Shown: positions 51,895 to 62,056 of the stretch, one piece after another
How positions within the stretch are numbered: the stretch's first letter is position 1
How the letters are laid out: each line of letters opens with the position of its first letter
Assembly (NCBI RefSeq): GCF_900291015.1
Contig: NZ_OLKL01000018.1
Location: forward strand, 1 to 64,000
DNA: 64,000 nt
Direction: 5' to 3'
DNA from: Pseudomonas persica
GTDB lineage: Bacteria > Pseudomonadota > Gammaproteobacteria > Pseudomonadales > Pseudomonadaceae
Translations under genes and position numbers: made by a program
The notes under the pieces: generated by a model
What the model was told of the DNA's origin: nothing
The model's input: the letters and a program-made list of their open reading frames with translations, nothing else
Database searches by the model: none

Positions 51895-53640
51895 TTATGC
51901 CAAAGGCCGGCTATGCGGAAACAGTAGGTCCATAAATCGCTCGGCGGTCGGCTGCGGTTCATGGTTGGCCAACCCGGCACGCTCGTTGGCCTCGATGATC
52001 ACGTACTCCGGTTGCCCGGCATCAGGCACCATGAAGTCCAGCCCCACCACCGGAATCTCCAGCGCCCGCGCAGCGCGCACGGCGGCATCGGCCAGCACCG
52101 GGTGCAGGCGTTCGGTCACATCCTCCAGGGTGCCACCGGTGTGCAGGTTGGCGGTGCGCCGCACGGCCAGGCGCCGGCCGGCGGGCAACACGTCGTCATA
52201 GCCAAAGCCCGCCGCGCGCAGGGTGCGCTCGGTTTCGTCATCCAGTGGAATGCGGCTTTCGCCAGCGGTTGCCGCCTGGCGCCGGCGGCTCTGGGCCTCG
52301 ATCAGCTGGCGGATGCTGTGCGTGCCATCCCCCAGCACCTGCGCCGGGTGACGGATGGCGGCGGCCACCACTTCATAGCCGATCACCACGATGCGCAGGT
52401 CCTGCCCGGCATGGAAGCTCTCCAGCAACACGCGGCTGTCGAACTGGCGAGCATGTGCCACGGCGCGGGTGATGTCGTCAATGCAGGTGAGGTTCACCGC
52501 CACCCCTTGGCCTTGCTCGCCATCGACCGGCTTGACCACCACCGCGCCATGCTCGTCGAGAAACGCCAGGTTGTCGTCGGCATTGCCGGCCAGCTGCTGT
52601 GCCGGCACCTGCAACCCGGCGTTGTGCAGGGCATGCCGGGTCAGGCGCTTGTCCTGGCACAGGGTCATGGTCACGGCGCTGGTCAGGTCGCTGAGCGACT
52701 CACGGCAGCGAATGCGGCGCCCGCCCAGGCTCAGGGTAAACAGCCCGCCGGCGGCATCGTCCACTTGTACCTCGATGCCCCGGCGCAGCGCTTCGTCGAC
52801 AATGATGCGCGCGTAGGGGTTGAGCCCGGCCTCGGGGCCCGGGCCCAGGAACAGCTGCTGGTTGATGCCGTTCTTGCGCTTGACCGCGAAGGTCGGCAGG
52901 TTGCGAAAACCCAGCTTCTGGTACAGGCGCTTGGCCTGGCGGTTGTCGTGCAGCACCGACAGGTCCAGGTAGGCCAGGCCGCGGCTCATGAAGTGCTCGA
53001 TCAGGTGGCGCACCAGCACTTCACCCACGCCGGGGCGGGTGCAGTGCGGGTCTACTGCCAGGCACCACAGGCTGCTGCCGTGCTCGGGGTCGTCGAACGC
53101 CTTGGCGTGGTTCAGGCCCATGACGCTGCCGATTACCGCGCCGCTGTCTTCGTCCTCGGCCAGCCAGTACACCGGGCCGCCCAGGGGCAGTGGGGTGAGC
53201 AGTTCGGCGTCGACCGGCAGCATGCCGCGCGCCTGGTACAGGGTGTTGATCGCCTGCCAGTCGCCCGGGTTCTGCGCCCGGCGCACGCGGAAGCCGCGGA
53301 ACACCCGCTGCGCCGGGCGGTAGTCGGTGAACCACAGGCGCAGGGTGTCGGATGGGTCGAGAAACAGTTGCTGCGGGGCCTGGGCCAGCAGCTGCTGCGG
53401 CGCGGCCACGTACAGGGCGATGTCGCGCTCGCCGGGGCGTTCGTCCAGCAGGTCGGCGGCCAGGTCGGCCGGGTTGGGGTAAGTGTGGCCGATCAGCAGC
53501 CGGCCCCAGCCGCAATGCACGGCGCGCGGCTGGTCGTGGGGCTGGCTGCCATCGCCGGCCAGGCGCGCCTGCAAGCGCTCGTAGGACGGCGCCTGGCCGC
53601 GCAGCAGGCGCTGACCGTAAGCGATCTCGTGAGCTTTCAT
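51895..53640 (-). CDS. ngg: N-acetylglutaminylglutamine synthetase
   Basis: A 581-aa fusion. The first part (about 110-265) is a GNAT acetyltransferase (LAVDPHCTRPGVGEVLVRHL); the second (about 290-575) is an ATP-grasp ligase (VVKPVDGEQGQGVAVNLT, YVIIEANERAGL). It acetylates and ligates glutamine to give the dipeptide precursor of the osmolyte NAGGN. It starts 3 bp after asnO ends. Confidence 0.92.
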   Translation of the reverse strand: MKAHEIAYGQRLLRGQAPSYERLQARLAGDGSQPHDQPRAVHCGWGRLLIGHTYPNPADLAADLLDERPGERDIALYVAAPQQLLAQAPQQLFLDPSDTLRLWFTDYRPAQRVFRGFRVRRAQNPGDWQAINTLYQARGMLPVDAELLTPLPLGGPVYWLAEDEDSGAVIGSVMGLNHAKAFDDPEHGSSLWCLAVDPHCTRPGVGEVLVRHLIEHFMSRGLAYLDLSVLHDNRQAKRLYQKLGFRNLPTFAVKRKNGINQQLFLGPGPEAGLNPYARIIVDEALRRGIEVQVDDAAGGLFTLSLGGRRIRCRESLSDLTSAVTMTLCQDKRLTRHALHNAGLQVPAQQLAGNADDNLAFLDEHGAVVVKPVDGEQGQGVAVNLTCIDDITRAVAHARQFDSRVLLESFHAGQDLRIVVIGYEVVAAAIRHPAQVLGDGTHSIRQLIEAQSRRRQAATAGESRIPLDDETERTLRAAGFGYDDVLPAGRRLAVRRTANLHTGGTLEDVTERLHPVLADAAVRAARALEIPVVGLDFMVPDAGQPEYVIIEANERAGLANHEPQPTAERFMDLLFPHSRPLA

Positions 53641-53643
53641 CGG

Positions 53644-55431
53644 TCAGATTCCTTGTTCGCTCAGCCACAGGTTCAGCGCCGCCAGTTGCCACAGCTTGGA
53701 GCCGCGTAGCGGCGTCAACTGGCCGTGCGGGTTGCCCAGCAGGCGGTCGAGCATGGCCGGGTTGAACAGCCCGCGGTCCTGGCTGGGGTCGGTCAGCAAC
53801 TCACGCACCCAGCCGAGGGTGGCGCCTTCCAGGTGCTTGAGGCCCGGCACCGGGAAGTAGCCCTTCTTGCGGTCGATCACCTCGTGCGGAATCACCCGCC
53901 GCGCCGCCTGCTTGAGCACCTGCTTGCCGCCGTCGGGCAGCTTGAAGCGTGCCGGAATGCGCGCCGACAGTTCCACCAGGCGGTAGTCGAGGAACGGCGT
54001 GCGCGCCTCCAGGCCCCAGGCCATGGTCATGTTGTCGACCCGCTTGACCGGGTCATCGACCAGCATCACCGTGCTGTCCAGGCGCAGCGCCTTGTCTACC
54101 GCATCGGGGGCGCCAGGGCGGGCGAAGTGTTCACGGACGAAGTCGCCGGCCGCGTCGGTTTCAAGCAGCCAGGGTGCCTGCACGGTGTCGCGGTACTCGG
54201 CGTGGCTGCGGTCGAAGAAGGCCTCGCGGTAGGCGGCAAAGGCGTCCTCGGCGCCGTCCACCTGTGGGTACCAGTGGTAGCCGGCGAACAGCTCGTCGGC
54301 ACCCTGGCCGCTTTGCACGCCCTTGCAGTGCTTGGCCACTTCGCGCGACAGCAGGTAGAAGGCGATGCAGTCGTGGCTGACCATTGGCTCGCTCATGGCG
54401 CGGAAGGCGGCTGGCAGCTGCTCGATGATCTCGTGCTCGGCGATGCGCAACTGGTGGTGACGGGTGCCGTAGTGCTTGGCAATCAGGTCGGAGTACTGGA
54501 ACTCGTCGCCGCGTTCGCCGCCGGCATCCTCGAAACCGATGGAGAAGGTCGACAGGTTGTCCACGCCCACTTCGCGCAGCAGGCCGACCAGCAGGCTGGA
54601 GTCGACCCCGCCCGACAGCAGCACACCCACGTCCACCGCTGCCCGTTGGCGAATGGCCACGGCGTCGCGAGTGGCATCGAGTACGCGGCTGGTCCAGCCT
54701 TCCAGGTCCAGCTCACGCTCATCGGGGTTGGCGCCGTAGTGCAGCTGCCACCAGGTCTGGCGTTCCACTTCGCCATGGTGGTCGATGCGCATCCAGGTGC
54801 CGGGTTCCAGCTTTTGCACGTTGGCCAGCAGTGTGCGTGGCGCCGGCACCACGGCGTGGAAGTTCAGGTAGTGGTTGAGCGCCACCGGGTCGAGCATCGG
54901 GTCGATGTCACCACCCTTGAGCAGCGCCGGCAGGGTCGAGGCGAAACGCAGGCGCTCGCCGTTGCGTGACAGGTACAAGGGTTTGACGCCCAGGCGGTCG
55001 CGGGCCAGGAACAAGCGCTGGTTGTCGCGTTCCCAGATGGCCAGGGCGAACATGCCATTGAGCTTGGGCAGCAAGGCAGCGCCCCAGGCGTGGTAGCCCT
55101 TGAGCAGCACCTCGGTGTCGCCGTCGGACCAGAAGCTGTAGCCCAGGGCCTGCAGCTCCTGGCGCAGTTCGGGGAAGTTGTAGATGGCGCCGTTGAAGGC
55201 CAGCGACAGGCCCAGGGTGTTGTCGACCATTGGCTGGGCAGAGCCGTCGGACAGGTCCATGATTTTCAGGCGCCGGTGGCCGAGGGCGATCGGGCCGTGG
55301 CTATGGAAGCCCCAGGCATCAGGGCCGCGGGGCGCCAGGTGGTGGGTGATGCGCTCTACCGCAGCCAGGTCGGCTGGGCGAGGGGCTTGGTCGATGGGGG
55401 TGAAACGCAACTCTCCTGCTAATCCGCACAT
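53644..55431 (-). CDS. asnO: N-acetylglutaminylglutamine amidotransferase (asparagine-synthase-like)
   Basis: A 595-aa enzyme. Cys2 of MCGLAGE is the glutaminase nucleophile of the class II amidotransferase domain (to about 200). The synthetase domain has the PP-loop LLSGGVDSSL near 279. It amidates the dipeptide to N-acetylglutaminylglutamine amide, an osmoprotectant in Pseudomonas and rhizobia. First gene of the asnO-ngg pair; osmotic induction is expected from the pathway. A hairpin lies in its leader. Confidence 0.92.
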   Translation of the reverse strand: MCGLAGELRFTPIDQAPRPADLAAVERITHHLAPRGPDAWGFHSHGPIALGHRRLKIMDLSDGSAQPMVDNTLGLSLAFNGAIYNFPELRQELQALGYSFWSDGDTEVLLKGYHAWGAALLPKLNGMFALAIWERDNQRLFLARDRLGVKPLYLSRNGERLRFASTLPALLKGGDIDPMLDPVALNHYLNFHAVVPAPRTLLANVQKLEPGTWMRIDHHGEVERQTWWQLHYGANPDERELDLEGWTSRVLDATRDAVAIRQRAAVDVGVLLSGGVDSSLLVGLLREVGVDNLSTFSIGFEDAGGERGDEFQYSDLIAKHYGTRHHQLRIAEHEIIEQLPAAFRAMSEPMVSHDCIAFYLLSREVAKHCKGVQSGQGADELFAGYHWYPQVDGAEDAFAAYREAFFDRSHAEYRDTVQAPWLLETDAAGDFVREHFARPGAPDAVDKALRLDSTVMLVDDPVKRVDNMTMAWGLEARTPFLDYRLVELSARIPARFKLPDGGKQVLKQAARRVIPHEVIDRKKGYFPVPGLKHLEGATLGWVRELLTDPSQDRGLFNPAMLDRLLGNPHGQLTPLRGSKLWQLAALNLWLSEQGI

Positions 55432-55460
55432 AGGTCCTTACCGGTTTTTCCGTTGGGGAG

Positions 55461-55485
55461 GGGGTGCCCCGGATTAGGGCACCTC
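55461..55485 (-). promoter_or_regulatory. Leader hairpin of asnO
   Basis: GGTGCCC (55463-55469) pairs with GGGCACC (55477-55483) around a 7-nt loop, extended by one G-T and one G-C pair. It lies about 35 bp before the asnO ATG on the minus strand. No T-run follows; a role in translation or as an operator is possible. Confidence 0.35.
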
Positions 55486-55582
55486 AAGGAACTGACCTGT
55501 GTGCTTTATGAGAGTTTTAGACCGATCTGTTATATGGGGCTGCTGCGCAGCCTGCGAAGGGCTGCACGGCGGTCCCAGTTCC

Positions 55583-57547
55583 CTATTTCCCGCGAATCAA
55601 CTTGCGCAAGGCAAACCGGTTCGGGTGACAAGCCTCCGCGACCGCCCGTGGCAACGGCAGCGGTTCCCCGCACACCCAGGCCGCCACCAGTTCGCCGCTC
55701 AACGGTGCCGTGATCAACCCGCGCGAGCCATGCCCGCTGTTCACATACAACCCAGCCAGCCAAGGGCAGGCCACATCCGGCACCTGCCGCGCATCCCGGC
55801 CCAGCACTGCGTAGGCTTCGGTGAACGCCTGCGCATCCGCTACCGGCCCGACGATCGGCAGGTAATCCGGGCTGGTGCAACGGAACGCCGCGCGCCCCTG
55901 CAATTGCCCGGCGTCCAGCTCGGCGGCACCCAGACGCTGGGCCAGGTCGACCGAAATCTCCTCCAGCAACGCCAGGTTGCCCTGGTGCTCGGCCACCGTC
56001 GGCGCCAGGTCTGTGCTGTGGAAGTCGAAGCTCGCACCCAAGGTATGTTCATCCCCGCGCGGCGGCGCCACATAGCCTTCCGCACACACCACGGTGCGCA
56101 GCGCGCGGCTGCTGGCGGTGGCCGGCAGGCGGGTGATCTGCCCGCGGATGCGCTTGAGCGGCAGCTGCGCGCACGGCTCGAAGCGCAGTACGTCGGCGGC
56201 ACCGGCCAGGACCACCACCGGCGCGCTGGCCAGCAGGCGTTCGCCCGCCCAGGCTTGCCACTGCCCGTCGAGCTTGCGCAACTCGAGCACCTCCAGGTGC
56301 GTCAGCAGGCGAATACCCGGGTGCTGCAACTGCTGCAGGCACAGCGCCGGCGGGTGCACCCAGCCACCTTCGGGATAGAACAGCCCACCCGCCGGCAAGG
56401 CCACCCCGGCGACGGCTTCAGCCTCTGCACGTTGCAGCGAGTGCAGCAGGCCATGTTCGAAGGCGGCGGTCAGTTTGCCCTGGCGTTCGGCTTCCTTGTT
56501 GTCGAAGGCCAGTTGCAGCACGCCGCAGGCATCCCAGTCGCGGCCACGTTGCAGGCGCTGCAGCTGGCGCCGGGTGTAGCCGAAACCGGCCAGGATCATC
56601 TGCGACAGCGCCGTGCCATGGGCAGACAGTTTGAGGTACAGCACCCCTTGCGGGTTACCCGAAGCTTCCCGTGCCGGGGTGTCGTGGCGTTCCAGTACGG
56701 TAACCTGCCAGCCACGCCGGGCCAGGCTGGCGGCGGTTGTGCTGCCGGCGAGCCCGGCCCCTATCACCAGCGCTTCACGCCGCCCCGCCGTGGCAGCCGG
56801 GCGTGCGTACCATGGCGCGCCGGGGCTGGGCACGGGGCCGACATAGGCGCCGCTCATCACTTCCCATTTCTTGCCGATGCCCGGCACCTTCTTCATGGCG
56901 AAGCCGGCGTCGACCAGGCTGCGGCGTACCCAGCCGGTGGTGGTGAAAGTGCCTAGCACCGTGCCGGGGTGTGACAGCCGCGCCAGCTGTGCGAACAGCT
57001 CCGGGGTCCACATGTCGGGGTTCTTGGCCGGGGCGAAGCCATCGAGGAACCACACATCGATCTGCGCATCGAGTTGCGGCAGCTGTTCCAGTACGTCACC
57101 TATCAGCAGGGTGAGGGTGACCCGGCCGTTGTCGAAGGTGAACTGCTGGAAGCCCGGGTGCACTGCCACGTATTGCTCCAGCAGGGGCTGGCTGTAGGCC
57201 GCCAGTTCCGGCCAGAGGCGCAGGGCGCGGGCCATGTCGTCGCGACCGAGGGGGTACTTTTCGACGCTGACGAAATGCAGGCGGGCGTGGGCGTGGGCGT
57301 GTTGCTCGAACAGTTGCCAGGCGCAGTAGAAGTTCATGCCGGTGCCGAAACCGGTTTCGCCGATCACCAGGCAGGTGTGCGGGGCAAGGTCGGCAAAGCG
57401 CTCGGCCAGGCGGGTTTGCCCAAGAAACACGTGCTTGGTTTCTTCGATGCCTTCGTTGACCGCGAAATAGACGTCGTCGTATTGCCGCGAATGGGGGCGG
57501 CCCTGGTCGTCCCAGTCGATCTGGGCATGCTGGAGGAGGGTGGACAT
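55583..57547 (-). CDS. mnmC: tRNA 5-methylaminomethyl-2-thiouridine bifunctional enzyme
   Basis: A 654-aa cytoplasmic enzyme completing mnm5s2U34 in tRNA. The N-terminal SAM methyltransferase domain (MnmC2, about 1-240) contains LVIGETGFGTGMNF and VWFLDGFAPAKNPDMW. The C-terminal FAD oxidoreductase domain (MnmC1) has VIGAGLAGSTTAASLARRGW near 265 and NSGHGSRGL near the end. Start 57547 (MSTLLQHAQIDWDDQGRP) was chosen over the longer frame, which is REP sequence. Confidence 0.94.
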   Translation of the reverse strand: MSTLLQHAQIDWDDQGRPHSRQYDDVYFAVNEGIEETKHVFLGQTRLAERFADLAPHTCLVIGETGFGTGMNFYCAWQLFEQHAHAHARLHFVSVEKYPLGRDDMARALRLWPELAAYSQPLLEQYVAVHPGFQQFTFDNGRVTLTLLIGDVLEQLPQLDAQIDVWFLDGFAPAKNPDMWTPELFAQLARLSHPGTVLGTFTTTGWVRRSLVDAGFAMKKVPGIGKKWEVMSGAYVGPVPSPGAPWYARPAATAGRREALVIGAGLAGSTTAASLARRGWQVTVLERHDTPAREASGNPQGVLYLKLSAHGTALSQMILAGFGYTRRQLQRLQRGRDWDACGVLQLAFDNKEAERQGKLTAAFEHGLLHSLQRAEAEAVAGVALPAGGLFYPEGGWVHPPALCLQQLQHPGIRLLTHLEVLELRKLDGQWQAWAGERLLASAPVVVLAGAADVLRFEPCAQLPLKRIRGQITRLPATASSRALRTVVCAEGYVAPPRGDEHTLGASFDFHSTDLAPTVAEHQGNLALLEEISVDLAQRLGAAELDAGQLQGRAAFRCTSPDYLPIVGPVADAQAFTEAYAVLGRDARQVPDVACPWLAGLYVNSGHGSRGLITAPLSGELVAAWVCGEPLPLPRAVAEACHPNRFALRKLIRGK

Positions 57548-57605
57548 GGTTGGCTCGGTTGCAGCGGATGGGCGGATTTTATGCCATCCGGGAGGTTTGC
57601 GCAGG

Positions 57606-57690
57606 CTGTGCCGGCCTCTTCGCGGGTAAACCCGCTCCCACACGATTTTTACCGCCTTCAAAGGTAGCGCAGTACCTGTGGGAGGCAGCT
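57606..57690. repeat. Degenerate REP pair before pap
   Basis: The left REP copy is complete except for a changed tail (CCCACACG); the right copy is only a remnant (TACCTGTGGGAGGCAGCTT). It separates the divergent mnmC and pap genes. Confidence 0.8.
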
Positions 57691-57733
57691 TACAAATCCG
57701 CTAGTCTTGCTTATCCATTGAAGGAGCCAGTGC

Positions 57734-59227
57734 ATGTTCGAATCCGCCGAAATCGGCCATAGCATCGACAAGGAGGCTTACGACGCCGAGGTGCCCGCTT
57801 TGCGCGAGGCCCTGCTTGAAGCCCAGTACGAACTCAAGCAGCAGGCGCGTTTCCCGGTGATCGTGCTGATCAACGGCGTCGAAGGCGCCGGCAAGGGCGA
57901 GACGGTCAAACTGCTCAATGAGTGGATGGACCCGCGCATGATCGATGTGCTCACCTTCGACCAGCAGACCGACGAAGAGCTGGCCCGCCCGCCGGCCTGG
58001 CGCTACTGGCGGGCCCTGCCACCGAAGGGGCGGATGGGCGTGTTCTTCGGCAACTGGTACAGCCAGATGCTGCAGGGGCGGGTACACGGGGTGTTCAAGG
58101 ATGCCGTGCTCGACCAGGCCATCACCGGTGCCGAACACCTGGAGCAGATGCTGTGCGATGAAGGCGCGCTGATCATCAAGTTCTGGTTCCACCTGTCCAA
58201 GAAGCAGATGAAGGCGCGGCTGAAATCGCTCAAGGACGACCCCTTGCACAGCTGGAAGATCAGCCCGCTGGACTGGCAGCAGTCGGAAACCTACGACCGT
58301 TTCGTGCGCTTTGGTGAGCGCGTGCTGCGCCGCACCAGCCGCGACTATGCGCCATGGCATATCATCGAGGGCGTCGACCCGAACTACCGCAGCCTGGCGG
58401 TAGGGCGCATCCTGCTGGAAAGCCTGCAGGCGGCACTGGCCAACAACCCCAAAGGCAAGCACCAGGGCAACGTCGCGCCACTGGGGCGCAGCATCGACCA
58501 GCGCAGCCTGCTCGGTGCGCTGGACATGACCCTGCGCCTGGACAAGTCCGACTACCAGGAGCAACTGGTCACCGAGCAGGCCCGCCTGGCCGGCCTGCTG
58601 CGCGACAAGCGCATGCGCCAGCATGCCCTGGTGGCGGTGTTCGAAGGCAACGACGCTGCCGGCAAGGGCGGTGCCATCCGCCGCGTGGCCGCGGCGCTGG
58701 ACCCGCGCCAGTACCGTATCGTGCCGATTGCCGCGCCCACTGAAGAAGAGCGCGCGCAGCCTTACCTGTGGCGGTTCTGGCGGCACATTCCGGCGCGTGG
58801 CAAGTTCACCATCTTCGACCGCTCCTGGTATGGCCGGGTGCTGGTGGAGCGGGTGGAAGGCTTCTGCAGCCCGGCCGACTGGATGCGTGCCTACAGCGAG
58901 ATCAACGATTTCGAGGAACAGCTGGTGAATGCTGGCACGGTGGTGGTCAAGTTCTGGCTGGCGATCGACCAGCAGACCCAGCTGGAGCGCTTTGAAGAGC
59001 GCGAGCAGATCCCGTTCAAGCGCTACAAGATCACCGAAGATGACTGGCGCAACCGCGACAAGTGGGGCGCCTATGTCCAGGCGGTGGGGGACATGGTCGA
59101 CCGCACCAGCAGCGAGATTGCGCCGTGGACGCTGGTGGAGGCCAACGACAAGCGCTGGGCGCGGGTGAAGGTGTTGCGCACCCTCAACCAGGCGCTTGAG
59201 GCGGCGTTTGCCAAGGACAAGAAATAA
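57734..59227 (+). CDS. pap: Polyphosphate:AMP phosphotransferase (two-domain PPK2)
   Basis: A 497-aa enzyme made of two fused PPK2 domains. Walker A motifs occur in both: GVEGAGKGE (48-56) and GNDAAGKGG (about 306). Lid motifs FFGNWYSQ and FDRSWYGRV are seen in each half. Class II PPK2 enzymes use polyphosphate to phosphorylate AMP to ADP. ATG follows GAAGGAG. Confidence 0.93.
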   Translation: MFESAEIGHSIDKEAYDAEVPALREALLEAQYELKQQARFPVIVLINGVEGAGKGETVKLLNEWMDPRMIDVLTFDQQTDEELARPPAWRYWRALPPKGRMGVFFGNWYSQMLQGRVHGVFKDAVLDQAITGAEHLEQMLCDEGALIIKFWFHLSKKQMKARLKSLKDDPLHSWKISPLDWQQSETYDRFVRFGERVLRRTSRDYAPWHIIEGVDPNYRSLAVGRILLESLQAALANNPKGKHQGNVAPLGRSIDQRSLLGALDMTLRLDKSDYQEQLVTEQARLAGLLRDKRMRQHALVAVFEGNDAAGKGGAIRRVAAALDPRQYRIVPIAAPTEEERAQPYLWRFWRHIPARGKFTIFDRSWYGRVLVERVEGFCSPADWMRAYSEINDFEEQLVNAGTVVVKFWLAIDQQTQLERFEEREQIPFKRYKITEDDWRNRDKWGAYVQAVGDMVDRTSSEIAPWTLVEANDKRWARVKVLRTLNQALEAAFAKDKK

Positions 59228-59240
59228 TCGAAGTTCCTGT

Positions 59241-59294
59241 TTGCCTGTGCCGGCCTCTTCGCGGGTTTACCCGCGAAGAGGCCGGCACAGGCAA
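59241..59294. repeat. Tail-less REP pair, perfect 54-bp palindrome
   Basis: Arms 59241-59266 and 59269-59294 are exact reverse complements separated by TT. Only the heads (TTGCCTGTGCCGGCCTCTTC and GCGGGT) remain; the CCGCTCCCACAGG tails and linker are missing, so the two heads now meet directly. Confidence 0.92.
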
Positions 59295-59420
59295 CACATC
59301 GGGCAAGCCATGCCGCAGAAGAATGACCTGATGAATTCTTTTCCCGGCATTCGCCACCGTCCCCACCCTCGAAGCCCGTAGAATTCAACCACCCCCACCA
59401 CGGGCTTGATCGAGGACGTT

Positions 59421-60383
59421 ATGCACACCACTACTGGCCGCTGGGGCTATGGCCTGTTCCTGGCACTTCTGACTGCACTGCTCTGGGGCATCCTGCCGAT
59501 CAAGCTCAAGCAGGTGCTGCAAGTGGTCGACCCGGTCACCGTCACCTGGTACCGCCTGCTGGTCTCCGGTGGCCTGCTGTTCGCCTGGCTGGCCGCCAAG
59601 CGCAGGTTGCCTTCCTTCAGCAAACTGGCGCCCAAGGGCAAAGGCCTGGTGGTAGTGGCCGTGTTCGGCCTGATGGGCAACTACGTGCTGTACCTGATCG
59701 GCCTCAACCTGCTCAGCCCGGGCACCGCGCAACTGGTGGTGCAGATTGGCCCGGTGCTGTTGCTGGTGGCCAGCGTGTTCGTGTTCCGCGAGCGTTTCAG
59801 CCTGGGGCAGGGCATGGGCCTGCTGATCCTGCTGGCAGGGTTTGGCCTGTTCTTCAACCAGCGCCTGGAAGAGCTGCTGTCCTCGCTCGGCACCTATACC
59901 ACTGGTGTGCTGACCATCCTGCTGGCCACCAGCATCTGGGTGTTCTATGCGCTTAGCCAGAAGCAGCTGCTGACTGTGTGGCATTCGCAGCAGGTAATGA
60001 TGGTGATCTACCTCGGCTGCGCCGCGCTGCTGACGCCCTGGGTCCACCCGCTGGAGGCGTTGCGGCTGACCCCCGTGCAAGGCTGGCTGTTGCTGGCCTG
60101 TTGCCTGAATACCCTGGTGGCCTATGGCGCGTTTGCCGAGGCGCTGGCGCACTGGGAGGCGTCACGGGTGAGCGCCACGCTGGCGCTGACTCCGCTGGTG
60201 ACCTTTGTGGCGGTGGCGCTGGCGGCCTTGGTGTGGCCTGAGTATGTGCATGCCGAGGACATCAATGGCCTGGGCTATGTGGGGGCGGTGACGGTGGTGC
60301 TGGGCTCGGCGCTGGTGGCGCTGGGGCCATCGCTGGTGGCTGGGTGGCGGGCGCGCAGGGCGCGGCTGGCCCAGGTTCAGTGA
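59421..60383 (+). CDS. EamA/DMT-superfamily transporter
   Basis: A 320-aa inner-membrane protein with ten predicted helices in two EamA repeats (FLALLTALLWGILPIKLKQV; ATSIWVFYALSQKQLL). Members export metabolites or amino acids; the substrate is unknown. ATG 59421 has GAGGA 6 bp upstream; TTG 59406 is also in frame. Confidence 0.87.
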   Translation: MHTTTGRWGYGLFLALLTALLWGILPIKLKQVLQVVDPVTVTWYRLLVSGGLLFAWLAAKRRLPSFSKLAPKGKGLVVVAVFGLMGNYVLYLIGLNLLSPGTAQLVVQIGPVLLLVASVFVFRERFSLGQGMGLLILLAGFGLFFNQRLEELLSSLGTYTTGVLTILLATSIWVFYALSQKQLLTVWHSQQVMMVIYLGCAALLTPWVHPLEALRLTPVQGWLLLACCLNTLVAYGAFAEALAHWEASRVSATLALTPLVTFVAVALAALVWPEYVHAEDINGLGYVGAVTVVLGSALVALGPSLVAGWRARRARLAQVQ

Positions 60384-60388
60384 TGGCC

Positions 60389-60493
60389 TGTACCGGCCTC
60401 TTCGCGGGTGAACCCGCTCCCACAGGGACCCCACAATATTCAGCTTTGTGGTAATCCTGTGGGAGCGGGTTTACCCGCGAAAGGGCCGGTAAA
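60389..60493. repeat. REP pair between the DMT transporter and fumC
   Basis: Inverted REP copies between convergent genes, with a GGGTGAACCCGC head on the left and GGGTTTACCCGC on the right. Confidence 0.9.
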
Positions 60494-60506
60494 GGCAGCA
60501 CATGAC

Positions 60507-61901
60507 TTAGCCTTTGCCCCCCGGGGCCAGCATGTTCTCCGGCCTCACCCACTGGTCGAACTGCTCATTGGTCAGGTACTTCAACTCCAGTGCCGCCTCG
60601 CGCAAGGTCTTGCCTTCGCCATAGGCCTTCTTGGCAATTTCCGCCGCCTTGTCATAGCCAATATGCGGGTTCAGCGCCGTCACCAGCATCAGCCCCCGCT
60701 CCAGGTGTGCCGCCATCTGCTCGGCATCCGGCTCGATGCCCGCCACGCAGTGCTGCTGGAAGTTGCGGCAGCCGTCAGCCAGCAATTCGATCGACTGCAG
60801 CAGGTTGTGGATGATCACCGGCTTGAACACGTTCAGTTGCAAATGCCCCTGGCTGGCGGCAAAGCCGATCGCGGCATCGTTGCCCAGCACCTGGCAGGCC
60901 AGCATCGACAGCGCTTCGCACTGGGTCGGGTTGACCTTGCCTGGCATGATCGAGCTGCCTGGCTCATTGGCCGGCAGGCGTACCTCGGCCAGCCCGGCGC
61001 GCGGGCCGGAGCCCAGCAGGCGCAGGTCGTTGGCGATTTTCATCAGGGCCACGGCCAGGGTCTTCAGGGCACCGGCCAGGCTGGTCAGCGGCTCGTGGCC
61101 GGCGAGGGCAGCGAACTTGTTCGGCGCAGTGACGAACGGCAGGCCAGACAGCGCCGCCAGCTCGGCGGCGACGGCTTCGGCAAAACCATGCGGGGCGTTG
61201 AGCCCGGTGCCCACGGCAGTGCCGCCCTGGGCCAGTTCGCACACCGCTGGCAGGGTGGCGCGGATGGCGCGCTGGGCGTAGTCGAGCTGGGCGACGAAGG
61301 CCGACACCTCCTGGCCGAAGGTGATCGGCGTGGCGTCCATCATGTGCGTGCGGCCGGTCTTCACCAGCTTGTGGTGGCGTGCCGACAGCTCGGCCAGCCC
61401 CGAGGACAGCTCGGCGATGGCCGGCAGCAGCTTGTTGTACACCGCCTGCGCCGCGGCAATGTGCATGGCGGTGGGGAAGCAGTCGTTGGAACTCTGCGAG
61501 CGGTTGACGTGGTCGTTGGGGTGCACGGGCGCCTTGCCGCCACGGCCCTTGCCGGCCAGTTCGTTGGCCCGCCCGGCGATCACTTCGTTGACGTTCATGT
61601 TGCTCTGGGTGCCGCTGCCGGTCTGCCAGACCACCAGCGGGAACTGGTCGTCATGCTGGCCGCCCAGCACTTCGTCGGCGGCCTGTTCGATCAGCCGGGC
61701 GATGTCGGCCGGCAAGTCGCCATTACGGTCGTTGACGCGTGCCGCGGCCTTCTTGATCAGCGCCAGGGCGTGCAGCACCGCGATGGGCATGCGTTCCTTG
61801 CCAATGGCGAAGTTGATCAGCGAACGCTGGGTCTGCGCACCCCAGTAGGCGTCCTCAGGAACTTCGACCGGGCCCAGGCTGTCTGTCTCGATACGGCTCA
61901 T
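60507..61901 (-). CDS. fumC: Class II fumarate hydratase
   Basis: A 464-aa iron-independent fumarase of the TCA cycle. Family signature [13 protein letters not shown] near residue 318, plus [13 protein letters not shown] and [14 protein letters not shown]. Homotetrameric cytoplasmic enzyme. Single gene here; P. putida has a further fumC elsewhere (from memory). Confidence 0.95.
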   Translation of the reverse strand: MSRIETDSLGPVEVPEDAYWGAQTQRSLINFAIGKERMPIAVLHALALIKKAAARVNDRNGDLPADIARLIEQAADEVLGGQHDDQFPLVVWQTGSGTQSNMNVNEVIAGRANELAGKGRGGKAPVHPNDHVNRSQSSNDCFPTAMHIAAAQAVYNKLLPAIAELSSGLAELSARHHKLVKTGRTHMMDATPITFGQEVSAFVAQLDYAQRAIRATLPAVCELAQGGTAVGTGLNAPHGFAEAVAAELAALSGLPFVTAPNKFAALAGHEPLTSLAGALKTLAVALMKIANDLRLLGSGPRAGLAEVRLPANEPGSSIMPGKVNPTQCEALSMLACQVLGNDAAIGFAASQGHLQLNVFKPVIIHNLLQSIELLADGCRNFQQHCVAGIEPDAEQMAAHLERGLMLVTALNPHIGYDKAAEIAKKAYGEGKTLREAALELKYLTNEQFDQWVRPENMLAPGGKG

Positions 61902-62056
61902 TCTGTACTCACTCCTGTGTAGTTCGAAATCGCAGTTTAGGCCCTGATTCGACCGGGCGGTTCAGTCGCTCGTCGTGCCACTTGAGCACATCGCCACCAC
62001 GGCGCAGAATGCTCTACTCTGAGGTACCCGCCTCCCTCTCTTCTGAAGGAAATGCA

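Noticed and set aside
55538..55552. GGCTGC-TGC-GCAGCC hairpin as the mnmC terminator
   Set aside because: The stem is short and there is no T-run on the minus strand, so it was not listed as a terminator.
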